Positions 20,841 through 34,400 of a stretch of DNA of 64,000 bases are shown piece by piece. Each line of letters opens with the position of its first letter. The first letter of the stretch is position 1. The notes under the pieces were generated by a model. It saw only the letters and a list, made by a program, of their open reading frames with translations. It did not search any database and was not told the DNA's origin. Both the position numbers and the translations under genes were made by a program. Source of the DNA: Amyelois transitella (lineage: Eukaryota; Arthropoda; Insecta; Lepidoptera; Pyralidae); NCBI RefSeq assembly GCF_032362555.1, contig NC_083509.1, forward strand, positions 1,364,001-1,428,000. The letters are read 5' to 3'.

Positions 20841-22026
20841 ATAAAATACTTACCTTATACCTGTTTAATTATTAAATTTTGTAGGTTTATAATGCAATAA
20901 TAATCATGTAAAAAATTAGATGTGAAACACGAAGTCGCGGCCCGAAGCCAATAAATAACATATCATCAAATTACTCAATAGAACAATTGGACATCACGTT
21001 TCCTCCCACACAAATCGTATCAATGATAACATTTTCATCTTCATTCAGTCTGCGTGTCATTAGCATAATGGCTTGAATATCGACGTTTTAAAAAAAAAAC
21101 ATCATAATTATCCGGTGGCATGACCAGGGTTTATTACCGTATCAGTTCATGGTAGACCCATCTGACGGTTGGTTTGATTGTCTGTTTATTGTCGTTGATA
21201 TTAGTGTTTATGTGGTGTTTATAAAGTCTGAGTTTAAAGTACTTTTAAAAGTTTAAGTCTGTATAAGAATGGGTTAGGGTTTTAGGAATTATTGCATGAA
21301 TTTGTCATACTCTTTTTGTAATAATTCCAAATGGCTAAATGTAGAGAGTTTTGTTATTTTTTTTTTTTCAAAATATAATATGTATCTAAAATATATTAAA
21401 CGCGGCCTATTTATTAGCGAACCTCAAGTCCCGAAAAATAATAACAGAGGGTGCAACTGGAAACACGCCAAGATGAGACAGAAAATAAAACGCCTCCTGT
21501 TTGCCATAAATTTTCGATATAAAAACACAAAAAACAAAAATTTAAATTTTTCAATGCAATTCGTCTCTCCAAAAATCTTTTTTTTTTCACTACATAAATA
21601 TTCTTATCGCATCATTACCAAATAGAAACAACTCACGCAGTTAAGTTATATAGGTACATACTTCTTTCTTTACGAGGTTAACAGAGCCAACAGTGTTGAT
21701 TGATGTAATGAGATACCTACTTACTTAACAACTGAACTATGTAGGTATATAAAATTATGAAACAATTGGTTTTTTTAAGGACACTTGTTATGTTGTCACA
21801 CAAAAAAAAAATTATATATATATTCGTAAAATGTGGCACTGAGATAGACAAGACTTTTACGAGTAACATAGGCTTTCTCTGAAAACTCCCACGGGACCCT
21901 AACTAGTACTGAAATAAATGCCGAAGACTGACTGACGTATTTTTTTGCCGGATACACAGTAAGGCGATAATGACGTGGAAAACATTCTCACGAAAAAGGT
22001 GTTTATGTAGGTACTTACGTAAAACT
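20841..22026. other. AT-rich spacer
   Basis: A 109-codon open frame at 21296-21625 is low complexity (Phe/Lys/Asn) with no family resemblance. No other feature. Confidence 0.4.
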
Positions 22027-22264
22027 TCATCTCTTTCCCATGGATGTCGTAAGAGGCGACTAAGTTATAGGCTTATTAAATTGGGATTCTTTTTTTAGGC
22101 GACGGGTTAGCAACCTGTCATTATTCGAATCTCAATTCTATCATCAAGCCACAGCTGCTGTGAACACAGCTGAACGTGTCTTATCAATCTTTAAGACTGT
22201 TAGCTCTGTCTAACCCCGAAGGGATATAGACGTGATTATATATTTGTATGTAGGCATGTATGTA
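22027..22264 (+). mobile_element. S1 SINE, 5'-truncated
   Basis: CATCTCTTTCCCATGGATGT to GATTATATATTTGTATGTAG. A CAGCTGCTGTGAACA insert interrupts the middle. Confidence 0.85.
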
Positions 22265-22580
22265 CTTACGTAATGTAGTATATAATGTCTACATATAAAG
22301 CAAATATTGTTTTATTATTTCCTCAAAAAATAACACTTATTAAACAAATTTCCTTATTCTACTTTGTAGTCTTTGCCCCCACCGGTTTAAACCGGTCCAT
22401 GACTTTTTAAGGCGATTACTGGGTCCAAAGTTGCAATCCCAGTGGACTTTCGTCACATTTCGTTGATTTATTAAAATGAAACAAAAAGAAATATAACGTT
22501 TTATTTATGCGAACAAATTGTCAAGTCATAGTGCTGCGAAATGAGTTCTTTTTTAATAGAATTTAAAAAAATATATTTAA

Positions 22581-22851
22581 AACTAGCTGTACGCGCGACT
22601 TCGTCCGCCTGGAATAGTTATTTGGGCATCATTGAAGTCCTCAAGGATGAAAAATTTTCCCTGTTTTTTTTTTCACATTTTCCATTATTTCTTTGCTTCT
22701 TATAGTTGCAGCGTGATGTTATATAGCCTAAAGCCTTCCTCGATAAATGGTCTTTTTATCGCAAAAATAATTTTTCAATTCGAACAATTAGTTCCTGAGA
22801 TTAGCGCGTTCAAACAAATAAACTCTTTAGCTTTAAAATATTAGTATAGAT
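22581..22851 (-). mobile_element. H1 Helitron-like repeat
   Basis: ACTAGCTGTACGCGCGACTT to TTAGTATAGATA, antisense, full length. Confidence 0.72.
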
Positions 22852-25421
22852 AAAGCAAATAAAAAATATATTCTGTTCTATTCTATTCTATTTTGTCCTA
22901 ATAACTTATGCAATGTTTACAAGTAGTTTGAAACAAAATTATTACTTTAAATAACTACATTTTAAACTAAAAAGATAATCCACGTTTCACTTTACATAAT
23001 AATATTTACAGCAAAACCTTGCTTAGCTCTGATTACACAGATTTACTAAGTAGTTTTCAATCTTTTATTAGGTGTATTTTATGCTAGTATTGTAATTTTT
23101 TTAATATTCTCTAAGTACCTACCATGTGCTTCCCCTGCAAGGTTGTGGACGTCAGACGGGATTCGCTTTGTATAAAAACATTGTCCAATCTAGAATCATG
23201 TTCACAAGACGAGCCCCAAACTCTTCTCCAGAGAGATGAGGATTTTACCAAAATTTACGCCCGGACGAAAAAGATGATTGTTAAAATATTTCTACACTAC
23301 CTCTTAAATAAATATTTCCACGGACAAATTATAATTGTAAACCCTTATGACGTCAATGAATTATTTAGTTTATTTATCATCTTCTGATGTCGTAGAATCA
23401 AGATTGCATAAAGATGCCGGTGATTCATACAAATGCATGATAAATTCAAAACATTTATAACAATTATATTTACTACTTGGGTACATAGTTTATCTTTTAT
23501 ATTTATTAGATACTTTAAGTTATCCTTACCTATACCTCTTCTAGGGTTTAACTAACTATAATCGCTGGCAAATTCGATTGGTCTTTGGACACCTATTTAT
23601 ATGTTACTAGCGGCCCGCCATGACTTCGCCCGTGGTACATACATATTCTATAGCACCCGCAGAAACCTACCTTTTACCAGAGTACCTTTGTAACCGGGAA
23701 CAAATTTTTATTACTTATACAAACAAACAACAACAGTTTCAAACTTTACCTCTTTATAATATTAGTTCTTATAGATAAAAAATATTATCCTTGAGTTAAT
23801 CTATACATATAATAAAATTGTAGAAAAGTGCTGTCTGTACATTGAAAATAAAAATAAAAAAAATAGCAGGGGTTATTGTTATGTCGATGTCGAACCCAAA
23901 AACGTAATTAACTTTTTTTTTGTCTGTTTGTCGGTTTGTCTGTTTGTCGGTTTGTCTGTTTGTCTGTTCACGCTAATCTCAGAAACGGCTGAACCGAGTT
24001 GGATGCGGTTTTCACGAATATATTGTGGTATGCTTCAGTTATGCTTTAGTGTTTGTTTCATGTCAATCGGTTCATAAATAAAAAAGTTATGTCAAATTAA
24101 AGAATCACGTCGAACACTATTCTATGCTTATACATAGGCACCATTAATCTCCGCAACTATTTGACGGATTTGGTTGAAATTTTGTACCGACATATTTTAG
24201 AGCCTGGCGCAACATAAAGACTACTTTTTACCGCGGGAAAACATCCGTTTCCCATGGGAATCGGTAGTATATTGTTTTTTTTAACGCCTGTTCCGGTCAA
24301 CGAACGACGTCGATCATTGTTACTAGATAGGTAAATTACAATCTATATCTATATATATAAAACTCTTCCGTTACTGAGTGACTGACTGACAGACAACGCA
24401 CAGTCGAAACTACTGGTCGTAGACAGCTGAAATTTGGAATGTAGGTTCCTTGGGATATGTAGGGGAGCACTAAGAAAGGATTTTTGGAAATTCAACCCCC
24501 AAGGGGGGGAAAAGGGGTAAAAACGTTTCTATGAAAAATCTTATTCCTTGGGTTTATAAACTTGAAACTTGGCATGAACACGTACATAGGCAAGTAAATA
24601 TGTTTGACATTATAAGTTTTTTCAAACTACCCTCCAATCGTGATTTAGGGGGTGCGATTGGGTGACTGATTTATTAACGCACAGCCGAAACCGCTCGGTA
24701 TAGGAGTCTGAGATTTTGAACAGAGGTTCCTTTAGTAACATAAGTGAGCACTAAGAAGGGATTTTTGAAATGTCATCCCCCAAGGGGGGAAACGGGATAA
24801 ACTGAGCCGGGGCTGCGGGAAGTTCTAACGAGATACCGTGGCCCCGGAACACAAAGGGCAACTGAAGGAACGAGGTGGGTTTTAGTCAGTAAAAGTCTGA
24901 CACTCCCTTCCGTTCCACCCAGAGCGGGAGAGGTCATTTGATGATTTCCCATCCTTAAAAAAAAAAGACTTTGTATGACAACTTTCAGTCGTCTCTTTAA
25001 CATACATAATAACATACATAATTATGTACATACATGCATAACATTAATAACATCACGCCTTTAAATCCCTATTTTGTGTTAACACTACCCATACAAACAG
25101 CTACGAAATTTGTCCGCATCCATTTTCACCTAAATTCTTAACGTTAATGAGATTTACTTTTTATTATCAGGTCAACCTAATAGCCTCACATGTACGTATA
25201 ACTTCGTAAGAATTTTCTTTCAACTCCTAACCGTTGAGGAGTTGTACCTTCCATCATCAGCTCATTCACATGGGATGATGACTATCAGACGCAAATACTT
25301 AAACAGAAGGAAATCCTGTAAGGCCTCTTCGTCCTATAAATCCTGTTTTTTTTTTCTTTTGAGACGATGATTTTGTCTCGCTTTACTTTTTCTATATACA
25401 TAGATTTGTATGTATACTAAT
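22852..25421. other. Repeat-derived spacer
   Basis: Holds (TTCTA)n at 22875-22892, a SINE-like segment 23140-23260 (GACGTCAGACGGGATTCGCT, CCAGAGAGATGAGG), (TGTCTGTT)n at 23920-23970, and repeat segments 24360-24480 and 24650-24990 (TTTTAGTCAGTAAAAGTCTG, GGTCATTTGATGATTTCCC) that look like LINE 3' ends. No gene found. Confidence 0.5.
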
Positions 25422-25627
25422 AGTAGAGGCCGCCCGCGACTTCGTCCGCATGGAAACCCTATCAATCCCGCGGGAACTCTGGGATAAAAAGTAGCCTATG
25501 TGTTATTCTGGGTCTTCAGCTACCTACATACCAAATTTCATGGTAATCGGTTCAGTAGTTTTTGCGTGAAAGAGTAACAAACATCCATACATCCATACAA
25601 ACTTTCGCCTTTATAATAGTAGTAGGA
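25422..25627 (-). mobile_element. H2 repeat, full length
   Basis: TAGAGGCCGCCCGCGACTTC to CCTTTATAATAGTAGTAGG; nearly identical to 15801-15988. Confidence 0.75.
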
Positions 25628-25639
25628 AGTAGGATAGGA

Positions 25640-25900
25640 TAGGATTATAAAGAGGAACAATCTATTTTTTTATATGTTTGTTTGTTTACACATGTAATCG
25701 ATAAACTCCGAAACTACTGAATCGATTTCAAACATTCACCATTAGAAAGCTACATCATCCCTGAGTAACACAGGCTATATTTAATTCCAGTTGTAACAAG
25801 ATTTCAGCCTGTGGAAGAAAAAGCCCTGTCGAGATCATTAAAAAACGCTATATATAACCGAATTACACGTGGGCGAAGCCGCGGGCGGAAAGCTAGTATT
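25640..25900 (+). repeat. Helitron-like repeat, related to H1/H2
   Basis: From ATAGGATTATAAAGAGGAAC through GATAAACTCCGAAACTACTG to GTGGGCGAAGCCGCGGGCGG then AAAGCTAGTA. CTAG-type end. Confidence 0.55.
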
Positions 25901-26280
25901 CCATAAATCTTGAGTCTTGAACTTTTTATGTGGCTTTCAGTATAAATAAGATTATTTTTACATACATCATAATGATTATTGTAAATAATTATAGTCATTA
26001 TGAGGTACGTTAAAAACCTAGCGGACCATTGCTAATTATAGAATTTAAAAATACGGACGTAGTCAAACAATCAAATGGAAGCCTAAAACATTTATATAAA
26101 AAAAAAACTTCCGCGTAATTTCATACACCATTAAAAACCGTGACCTTCCACCCTATAACTGTGACGAAGCACTTCTGAAGATGTAATAGCACCTTTGTCT
26201 CCGACAAACCTGTGTCAACAGAAACTACAATTTACATCAAGCATTTGCCATTATCGGAAAAAATTACAAGGAAAAACAGC

Positions 26281-26663
26281 GCGTGAGAATAAGAAGATAA
26301 TCATTCCTACGTTTTCTTACAAGGCACACTCGCGTCTCGTGCTAAAATGACGACTATCTATCGACTAAATTAATAATTAAAAAAATAACCACTGAGTTAT
26401 GCTAAACTGTGATTATCTGTGATATAATTCGATTAAAATAAATTTGAAATTACGCGCCACATTCAAAAATAGAATCGGTTATTTTTAGTCTATTTATTTT
26501 TTTTTATCTTAAATTTGTTCGATTTTTAATTGTCGTATTCTTTAAGTGATTATTCACAACGTTTAGATTTGCTCTCTAATTCAAAATAGTTGTTTACTTG
26601 TTAAGTGCGCGTAATTGGAGTTGTGGGTTTAATAGTGAGTTTGAAATTAAGTGTTAAGTAATT
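26281..26663 (+). other. 5' flank of SNMP2
   Basis: AT-rich sequence immediately before the SNMP2 start codon, free of the named repeats. I see no clear TATA box or initiator. Upstream non-coding exons cannot be excluded. Confidence 0.3.
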
Positions 26664-26777
26664 ATGTTGGGAAAACATTCCAAACTTTGTTTCGGCGCGT
26701 CGCTTGCTGCTTTGGTCGTCTCAGTTATATTGGCGGCATGGGGCTTCCCAAAGATTGTAAGCAAGCAAATTCAAAAG
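26664..26777 (+). CDS. Snmp2: SNMP2 exon 1: start and first transmembrane helix
   Basis: Starts [20 protein letters not shown] and ends VSKQIQK at CAAAAG|GTAAGT in phase 0. This is the only in-frame Met ahead of the family-typical MLGKHSK start. The next base run of interest is an S1 copy only ~33 bases into the intron. Confidence 0.93.
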
Positions 26778-29700
26778 GTAAGTTACATTAAATGTATTAT
26801 TATTATTATGTGCCGTGTGGTTCCCGGCACCAATAAAAAAAAAGAATAGGACCACTCCATCTCGTTCCCATGGATGTCGTAAAAGGCGACTAAGGGATAG
26901 GCTTATAAACTTGGGATTCTTCTTTTAGGCGATGGGCTAGCAACCGGTCACTATTTGAATCTCAATTCTATCATTAAGCCAAACAGCTGAGCGTAGCCTA
27001 TCAGTCTTTTCAAGACTGTTGGCTCTGTCTACCCCGTAAGGGATAAAGACGTGATGATGATTATTATTATGTTGGTACTTATAAAATGTGCACGGGCCCA
27101 TAGGGGCCCGGTCATTTGGGAGGCGTTTATGGGGCCGAAGCCAACATGAAGAGGCCCTTTGGTACCTTTTGTTCTAAAGTGAGATGGCTGCAGCTGTGAA
27201 GATCTGTCCCTTGATGAACCATTGGGATGCACCAACGGACAGCCCTCCACAGCCGCCAAACTATTGCCAGGGAGGGATTTACTTAGTCTGGGTCATGCGG
27301 TGTGGCGCAGCGGTATTACGTTTGCCTGTGATACTAGAGGTCTCGGGTTCGAATCCCGGCCTTTTTCAGATTGGTTTTGGTTTTCAATGTTTATCTATAT
27401 AAGTATTTATTATAAAACTAGCTCCCCCCCCCGCGACTCCGTCCGCGCGGATGTTGGTCATCGCGTGGATGGTTTATTTCTCCATTTTGAGTAACGCTGA
27501 CAATGACATCTTATAAATATCTATTGGACCCATTTACGGCTAGGCCTATAATAATTAAGGAGATCCCTCTATTGAGCTACTGCTGTTGAGTTCGCATTCC
27601 GTAGTAAGTAGTCCCGTCAATTTAGACCAAAAAATAAGAATGAAGCTACATTAATTCCCATCAAGCTGAAAATGAGTATAATTGTTTAAAACACAATCAA
27701 AAGCATTATTTCATTTCATTTTAAAAAAAGAATTCGAATAGTTTTCAGTATTCGAGAATCCACTTGAAAAATGCGATGCAATATATTTTAATGGAATTCA
27801 AGTTTTCAATTTCTGGATATTATTGCCACGCCTCTCATAGTCTTATTACGAATAATTTAGCACTAAAAAACCTTTTTTAATAAAATTTTGCTGAAAGTTG
27901 CAACACAGAACATTTTTAAATGAGATCGTTTGTTATACTCCTGACATCTATTCAAATTTGTATCCTCCTTAGAGATCTTTCTATAACCACAATATAGTTT
28001 TTACGGTTTTATGTTTAACGATATGTCGTGTGGTTCCCGGCAGTTTAGAAAAAGACCACTCCATCACTTTCCCATTGATGTCGTAAAAGGTGACTAAGGG
28101 ATTGGCTAGTAAACTTGGGATTCTTCCTTTAGGCGATGGTCTATCGACCTGTCACTATTTGAATATCCATTTCATCATAAAGCCATATAGCTGAACGTGG
28201 CCATTCAATCTTTGCGCGACTGACTGCGAGGCTCTGTCTTTCTCGTAAGGGATGAAGAAGTGATTGTATGTATGTATGCTCAACTAAAGTATGCCCGTAG
28301 CTCCGCCTGCGTAAAACGAAAAATCTCGCAAAAATTTATTCTCACTGGAATCGTACGATTGCCTTGTGGTTCCCAGCACTTTAGAATATTGACTGTTCTA
28401 TTTATTTCCCGTGAATATCGTGAATGGTGACCAAGGGTATAAGCCGCCGGCTACAAATAGTTTTTGAATACATTTCAATTCGTTATCGTAGTTCAATGTT
28501 ATTTTCAGCACAGAGGTTTCGAAGGTCTACTAAACATTGCCTAGCTATTAACATATGAAAAACATTTGATGTTTGAAGGAAAAACAAGTGAAAAGATTGT
28601 TACATACATACATACATATGGTCACGTCTATATCCCTTGCAGAGTAGACAAAGTCAACAGTCTTGAAAAGACTGAATGGCCACGTTCAGCTATTTGGCCT
28701 AATGATAGAATTGAGATTCAAATAGTGACAGGTTGCTAGCCCATCGCCGTAAAAAGAATCCCAAGTTTGTAAGCCTATCCCTTAGTCGACTTTTACGACA
28801 TCCATGGGAAAGAGATGGCGTGGTCCTATCCTCTATTGTATTGGTGCCGGGAACCACACGGCACTACACAAAGATTGTCACGTTAGTAGAATTGTATTCG
28901 GAACCTTGATTCATGCATGTTTCTATGCGGGTCGAGTCGGGTATATCTGCTGGTGTTAGTCCCGCTTGCGATTTCAGCACTGTGGAAAGGAGCCCAGGGT
29001 CCGATTGTGACTTCGATCCTAGATTCCGTTCTCTTCCTTCCTTCTTTCTTCTATCCTCTTTCTCATACCAGTGAGACTACAAGGAGTTACGCTTCCTTGT
29101 AGTTATGAAGGTCATTTGAACTTTCTTTGGAAATAAAAGAACGAACGCTGAACAATTCCGTTCCTGTTGCCGGCACTTTAAATCAGAACCACTTCCGTGG
29201 ATGACGTAAAAAGCGAATAAAGGATATGGCTCTCTTGTAGACGACTGACTAGTAACCAACCACTATTTGAATCTCCATTCCATCATGAATCTATACAGCT
29301 AAACGTGGCCTTTCAGTCTTTTTGTGACTGTTACACGTAACTACATGTAAGATTTATTTATTTATTTTTATACACGGGACAAATTACACAGATTGTGTTA
29401 GCCTCGAAGTAAATTCGAGACTTGTGTTACGAGATACTAATTCAACGATACTATATTTTAAAATATATTATATAGATAAACTACCAAGAGCTAGGCCAAT
29501 CAGAAAAGTTCTTTTCACATCATGCCATGACCGGGATTCGAACCCGGGACCTACGGTGTAACAGACAAGCGTACTACTGCTGCGCCACAGAGGCCGTATA
29601 CATACATATGTTTGTATGTATGTAAAGCAAAAACAATTTGTACTAATTTCTCCATGTAGAAAAAGTAGCTTAGTACGAGTCGAACTCGCCTATAACAGGT

Positions 29701-30832
29701 TCCGTAGCAGCAAATAAGATTTTTACACGACGCAACTCCTGTTGGACGTCTGAGACCTAAAAAGGGGTACCTAACCCAAATTGGATCATAATCTTTTATG
29801 CCGGTATACTTATAAAGAAAAATTATGATTTGCCAGCTGTTTTTATTCCCGCGTAACTCATTTATTTTCAACTACAGGTGGAAAACATAATCTGGGCTAA
29901 TGGTTACGCAGGTCATTATGCTTAAATATAAGGAAACCAAGGGTCTTTTTTTTATAAAATACGAATTTTCATAAATTTTTAATTAAGAAAGTAGGATTAA
30001 AGATACTTATTAACTTATTAGAATTCTTATTAGAAATCTTTAGAACTTAATTAAATTGCCACACAGGATTTTCATTTCAAAATTTATTAAAATTATTACA
30101 TATTTAAATAATTAACATTAAAATATTTTTATAAGTTAATGAAAACTAACTTCTGAGTTTTTAGACCTGCTGTATCTACTATAAAATTTTCTATACTCAA
30201 AAATGCAATAACTAACTTTATGTTATTTATTTGAATGTTGTGAGCAATTAATATTTTTTTACATATGCAAATCTTAAATAAACAAGGTAGTGTTTAATAA
30301 TTATAAAATAAACAATTTTAAAAATAAATGTAATCATTTTACTAAGTAAAAATATAATTCATCCCTTAACAACCATCTACGACAATTTTAATAGGGCATC
30401 TTATTGTTAACGTTGATTAATTAGATTACAGTTGTGATTAATGAATTCACTCAAACATATAATTTTGCCCGTTTTATCAAAATTTCATCTTAATGAAATT
30501 TCGTGGTCAACTATTAATTTTATTATATTTTATTTATGTATTTGTTTATGTATGTCTATTATTAGTTGTGTGAGTGGAGTACACGCCTGTCACCCTTTCC
30601 ATCACATCTCCTGTCTCGGGTCTGCTGGAAGAGATTTCTTTTGAAATAAGCAGAACCTTTGTAATTTTGTTTCTTGTGTTTTTCAGTCTCGATGTTTTCT
30701 GTGTACATAAATCCATACATATAATAAAACTGTAACTGAACATTGTCTGTACATTGAAGATATTTAAGAAAAAATATTATAAGGGGTCTTTTTAGGGTCA
30801 ATAGAAGCCAAAACAATTTTTTTTAGAATTTT

Positions 30833-30863
<31 letters not shown>

Positions 30864-31396
30864 CTGTCTGTATGTTTGTACGCGCATCACGCAAAATCTA
30901 CCGAACGGATCTGAACGAAATTCGGCACAGATATAGTTAGTAACCTGGATTAGAATATAGGCTACTTTTTATCCTGAAATTCTATCCCAAGGGGATGAAA
31001 TAGGGGGATGCAAGTTTGTATGGAATTTCGTCATTTTTGAATCGATATAAAAAGCTATAAATAATTAATTATCATATTTATTAAATAGCATTTTATTGAT
31101 TAAATTCATTATGCTTTGTTTATTTATTTAGTTCCCGTGGTTTAGATATTTATTTTTTAGCCTTCAGCTGGTAATAATTCTTATATTTAATATTTTTTTA
31201 AGAATGTATTTTAAAATGATTAAACGAAAGATAAAACATTAAAGTAAAAAAAAATGTAATTTCTTCCATATCCATACATATAATAAAACTGTAACTGAAC
31301 TTTGTCTGTACATTGAAGATATTTAAGAAAAAAAATTATAAGGGGTCTTTTTAGGATCAATAGAAGCCAAAACAATTTTTTTTAGAATTTTTGTCT

Positions 31397-31427
<31 letters not shown>

Positions 31428-34400
31428 TGTTTGTACGCGCATCACGCAAAATCTACCGAACGGATTTGAACGAAATTCGGCACAGATATAGTTAGTAACC
31501 TGGATTAGAATATAGGCTACTTTTTATCCTGAAATTCTATCCCAAGGGGATGAAATAGGGGGATGCAAGTTTGTATGGAATTTCGTCATTTTTGAATCGA
31601 TATAAAAAGCTATAAATAATAAATTATCATATTTATTATGATTAAAAAATTGCATTTTATTGATTAAATTCATTATGCTTTGTTTATTTATTTAGTTCCC
31701 GTGGTTTAGATATTTATTTTTTGCCCACCCGATACGAGATGGCGCCTCATGAGAATTTAAGAAATAACACAATTGTAGCCGCTGGCAAAATTTTTAATCC
31801 ATCCATACATATAATAAATCCATATCCATACATATACAGCCTTGGCCAAAAGTTTTAGGCACCCCTTAAAAATACACAATGCATGTTTACTATTGAAACA
31901 ATGAATAAATAATTATCTTTAATGTATTGTCAGGGTCATATAACGTTACCTGGCACAGTAGGTGGCATATTTTGAGGTCATGAAAAACCCTGGTCACCGA
32001 AAACAAAAGATTTCAGTTATTTGTAATCTCATCAGTGATTATAAGACCAGTTGTGTTCTAGACTTCAACTAGTAAACGAGCTGTAATTTTTTTTTGAGTG
32101 ACAAATTGACATCGTATTAATTCTAAAATGCCCAAAAAAAGTAAAATTACTATTGAAAATCGAGTGAAAATTGAACTTTTACACGAACAAGGGCGATCCC
32201 AGAAAGAAATCGCCAAGTTGGTGAAATGTTCGCGTTGCGCTGTACAGTCGGCCATCAAACGGTTTACTGAGACCGGTACCCACGACGACAAACCACGAGC
32301 TGGCCGAAAACGTGTGACTACGGATCGCGAAGATAGAAAATTGGTTCGAGAGTCACTGAAAAATAGGAAGAAAACTTCATCCGCGCTTGCTGCTGCCTTG
32401 TCAGATGAAGCTGGAAAGTCAATAAGTTCGCGAACCGACACAAGAAGACTCGGGGAAGCAGGCCTAAAAGGGTGCAAAGCCAGGAAGAAGCCTAGGCTGT
32501 CAGAAACTAATTAAAAGAAGCGCCTAGAATAGCTTTACAGTACCAACATTTCACAGAGGAAGATTGGGTTAATGTGGTGTGGTCTGATGAATCTAACTTT
32601 AAGGTGAGTCAATTCTAGTAGTTTTCTTATAATTAAGAACGTTTCCTTTTTAGTTCCACTCTAATATTACAAATTATAATCAATTTCTTAATAGGTATTG
32701 TTTTTTCCTCAACCAGGTTTTTGGGACACCGGGTGTGACCTTTGTGAGGCGACGTATGGGCGCAGAATACCATGCAGATTGCGTTGTACGTACTGGCAAG
32801 CACGAAGGAGGTAGCATTATGATCTGGGGCTGCATGGCTGCCGAAGGCGTTGGTGAAATGTTTGTTTGTGAAGGTCGTATGAACAGTGAAAAGTACATCC
32901 AAGTACTCAAAACTCCTCTAATACCTTCGCTAATAAGCATTTACGGTGACACCAACCTAGACGGCGTCATTTTTCAGCAAGACAACGCACCGTGTCATAA
33001 GTCAGGGATTGTGATTCGTTGGTTTGTTGAAAATAATATTGAGGTGCTGGATTGGCCGATGCAGTCTCCAGACCTCAACCCAATTGAGCATCTTTGGGGT
33101 ATTTTAAAGCAGAGGATCAAGGAGCATAGTATTTCATCAAAAAGTGCATTAAAAATGCATTAGTTTAAGAATGGAACAGTATTTCTAGGAATGAGTGTAC
33201 AAAGTTAGTACGCAGTATGCCGGCTCGAATCAGTGCAGTAATAAAATCTAAAGGTGGACCTACTAGATTTTAAGCTTTTCTTGTTTATATTAACCTAATT
33301 TTTAAGAAATAAATAAATATAGAAAATAAAATTTGTTTTACTTCATTATTTTAATAAAAGTTGGGGGTGCCTAATACTTTTGGCCAAGGCTGTATATCCA
33401 TATATCCATCCATACATATAATAAAACTGTAACTGAACATTGTCTGTACATTGAAGATATTTAAGAAAAAATATTATAAGGGGTCTTTTTAGGGTCAATA
33501 GAAGCCAAAACAATTTTTTTTAGAATTTTTGTCTGTCTGTCTGTCTGTCCGTCTGTCTGTCTGTATGTTTGTACGCGCATCACGCAAAATCTACCGAACG
33601 GATCTGAACGAAATTCGGCACAGATATAGTTAGTAACCTGGATTAGAATATAGGCTACTTTTTATCCTGAAATTTTATCCCCAAGGGGATGAAATAGGGG
33701 GTGCAAGTTTGTATGGAACTTCGTCATTTTTGAATCGATATAAAAAGCTATAAATAATTAATTATCATATTTATTATGATTAAAAAAATAGCATTTTATT
33801 GATTAAATTCATTATGCTTTGTTTATTTATTTAGTTCCCGTGGTTTAGATATTTATTTTTTGCCCACCCGATACAAGATGGCGCCTCATGAGAATTTAAG
33901 AAATAACACAATTGTAGCCGCTGGCAAAATTTTTAATTAATTATATAATTAAAACTTCTTTTATTCATTGATTTAGTTTCGCCAGCACTTACCGTTTCAC
34001 CACATCTTTTGAAACTACTGATTCGAAATGAAAAATTATTTTTGCGTTGAATAGACCATTTATCGAGGAAGGCTTTAGGCTATATAACATCACGCTGCAA
34101 CTTTCACGAGAAAACAAAAAATGGACTATGTGAAAAAAAACGGGGAAAATTATTCATCCTTGAGGGCTTCAATGTTGCTCAAAATAACAATTCCACGCGG
34201 ACGAAGTCGCGGGCACAGCTAGTTAGTAAATAAATAAATAAATAAATAAAAATCTGGTACTTGAAAATGTTAACAAAATTGGTTGACGTCAAATAAATTA
34301 CTTAAAACTAAGTTTACTGCCGCTTCCAAGGCGTCAGTGCAGAAGAAGCGGTAACAAACTGCACTGCAGCATTTTCTTCTTATGTATATGGTCAACATAT

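Larger units (their letters stand above)
30712..33938 (+). repeat. Three copies of a ~530-bp repeat, third split off by Tc1 copy 1
   Basis: Copies at 30712-31160 (3' end replaced), 31271-31800 and 33410-33938. Each starts CATACATATAATAAAACTGT, contains (GTCT)n and GTACGCGCATCACGCAAAAT. The full ones end GATGGCGCCTCATGAGAATT ... GCTGGCAAAATTTTTAAT. Copies 2 and 3 flank the Tc1-type element. Confidence 0.88.

Noticed and set aside
21296..21625. 109-codon frame as a small gene
   Set aside because: Low-complexity AT-rich translation, no start context, splice sites or family resemblance.
24773..25015. 80-codon antisense frame in a GC-rich segment
   Set aside because: Segment looks like a dispersed LINE 3' end and the frame has no domain features.
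30836..30870. CRISPR-like short direct repeats
   Set aside because: Simple (GTCT)n microsatellite within a dispersed repeat, in a eukaryotic genome.
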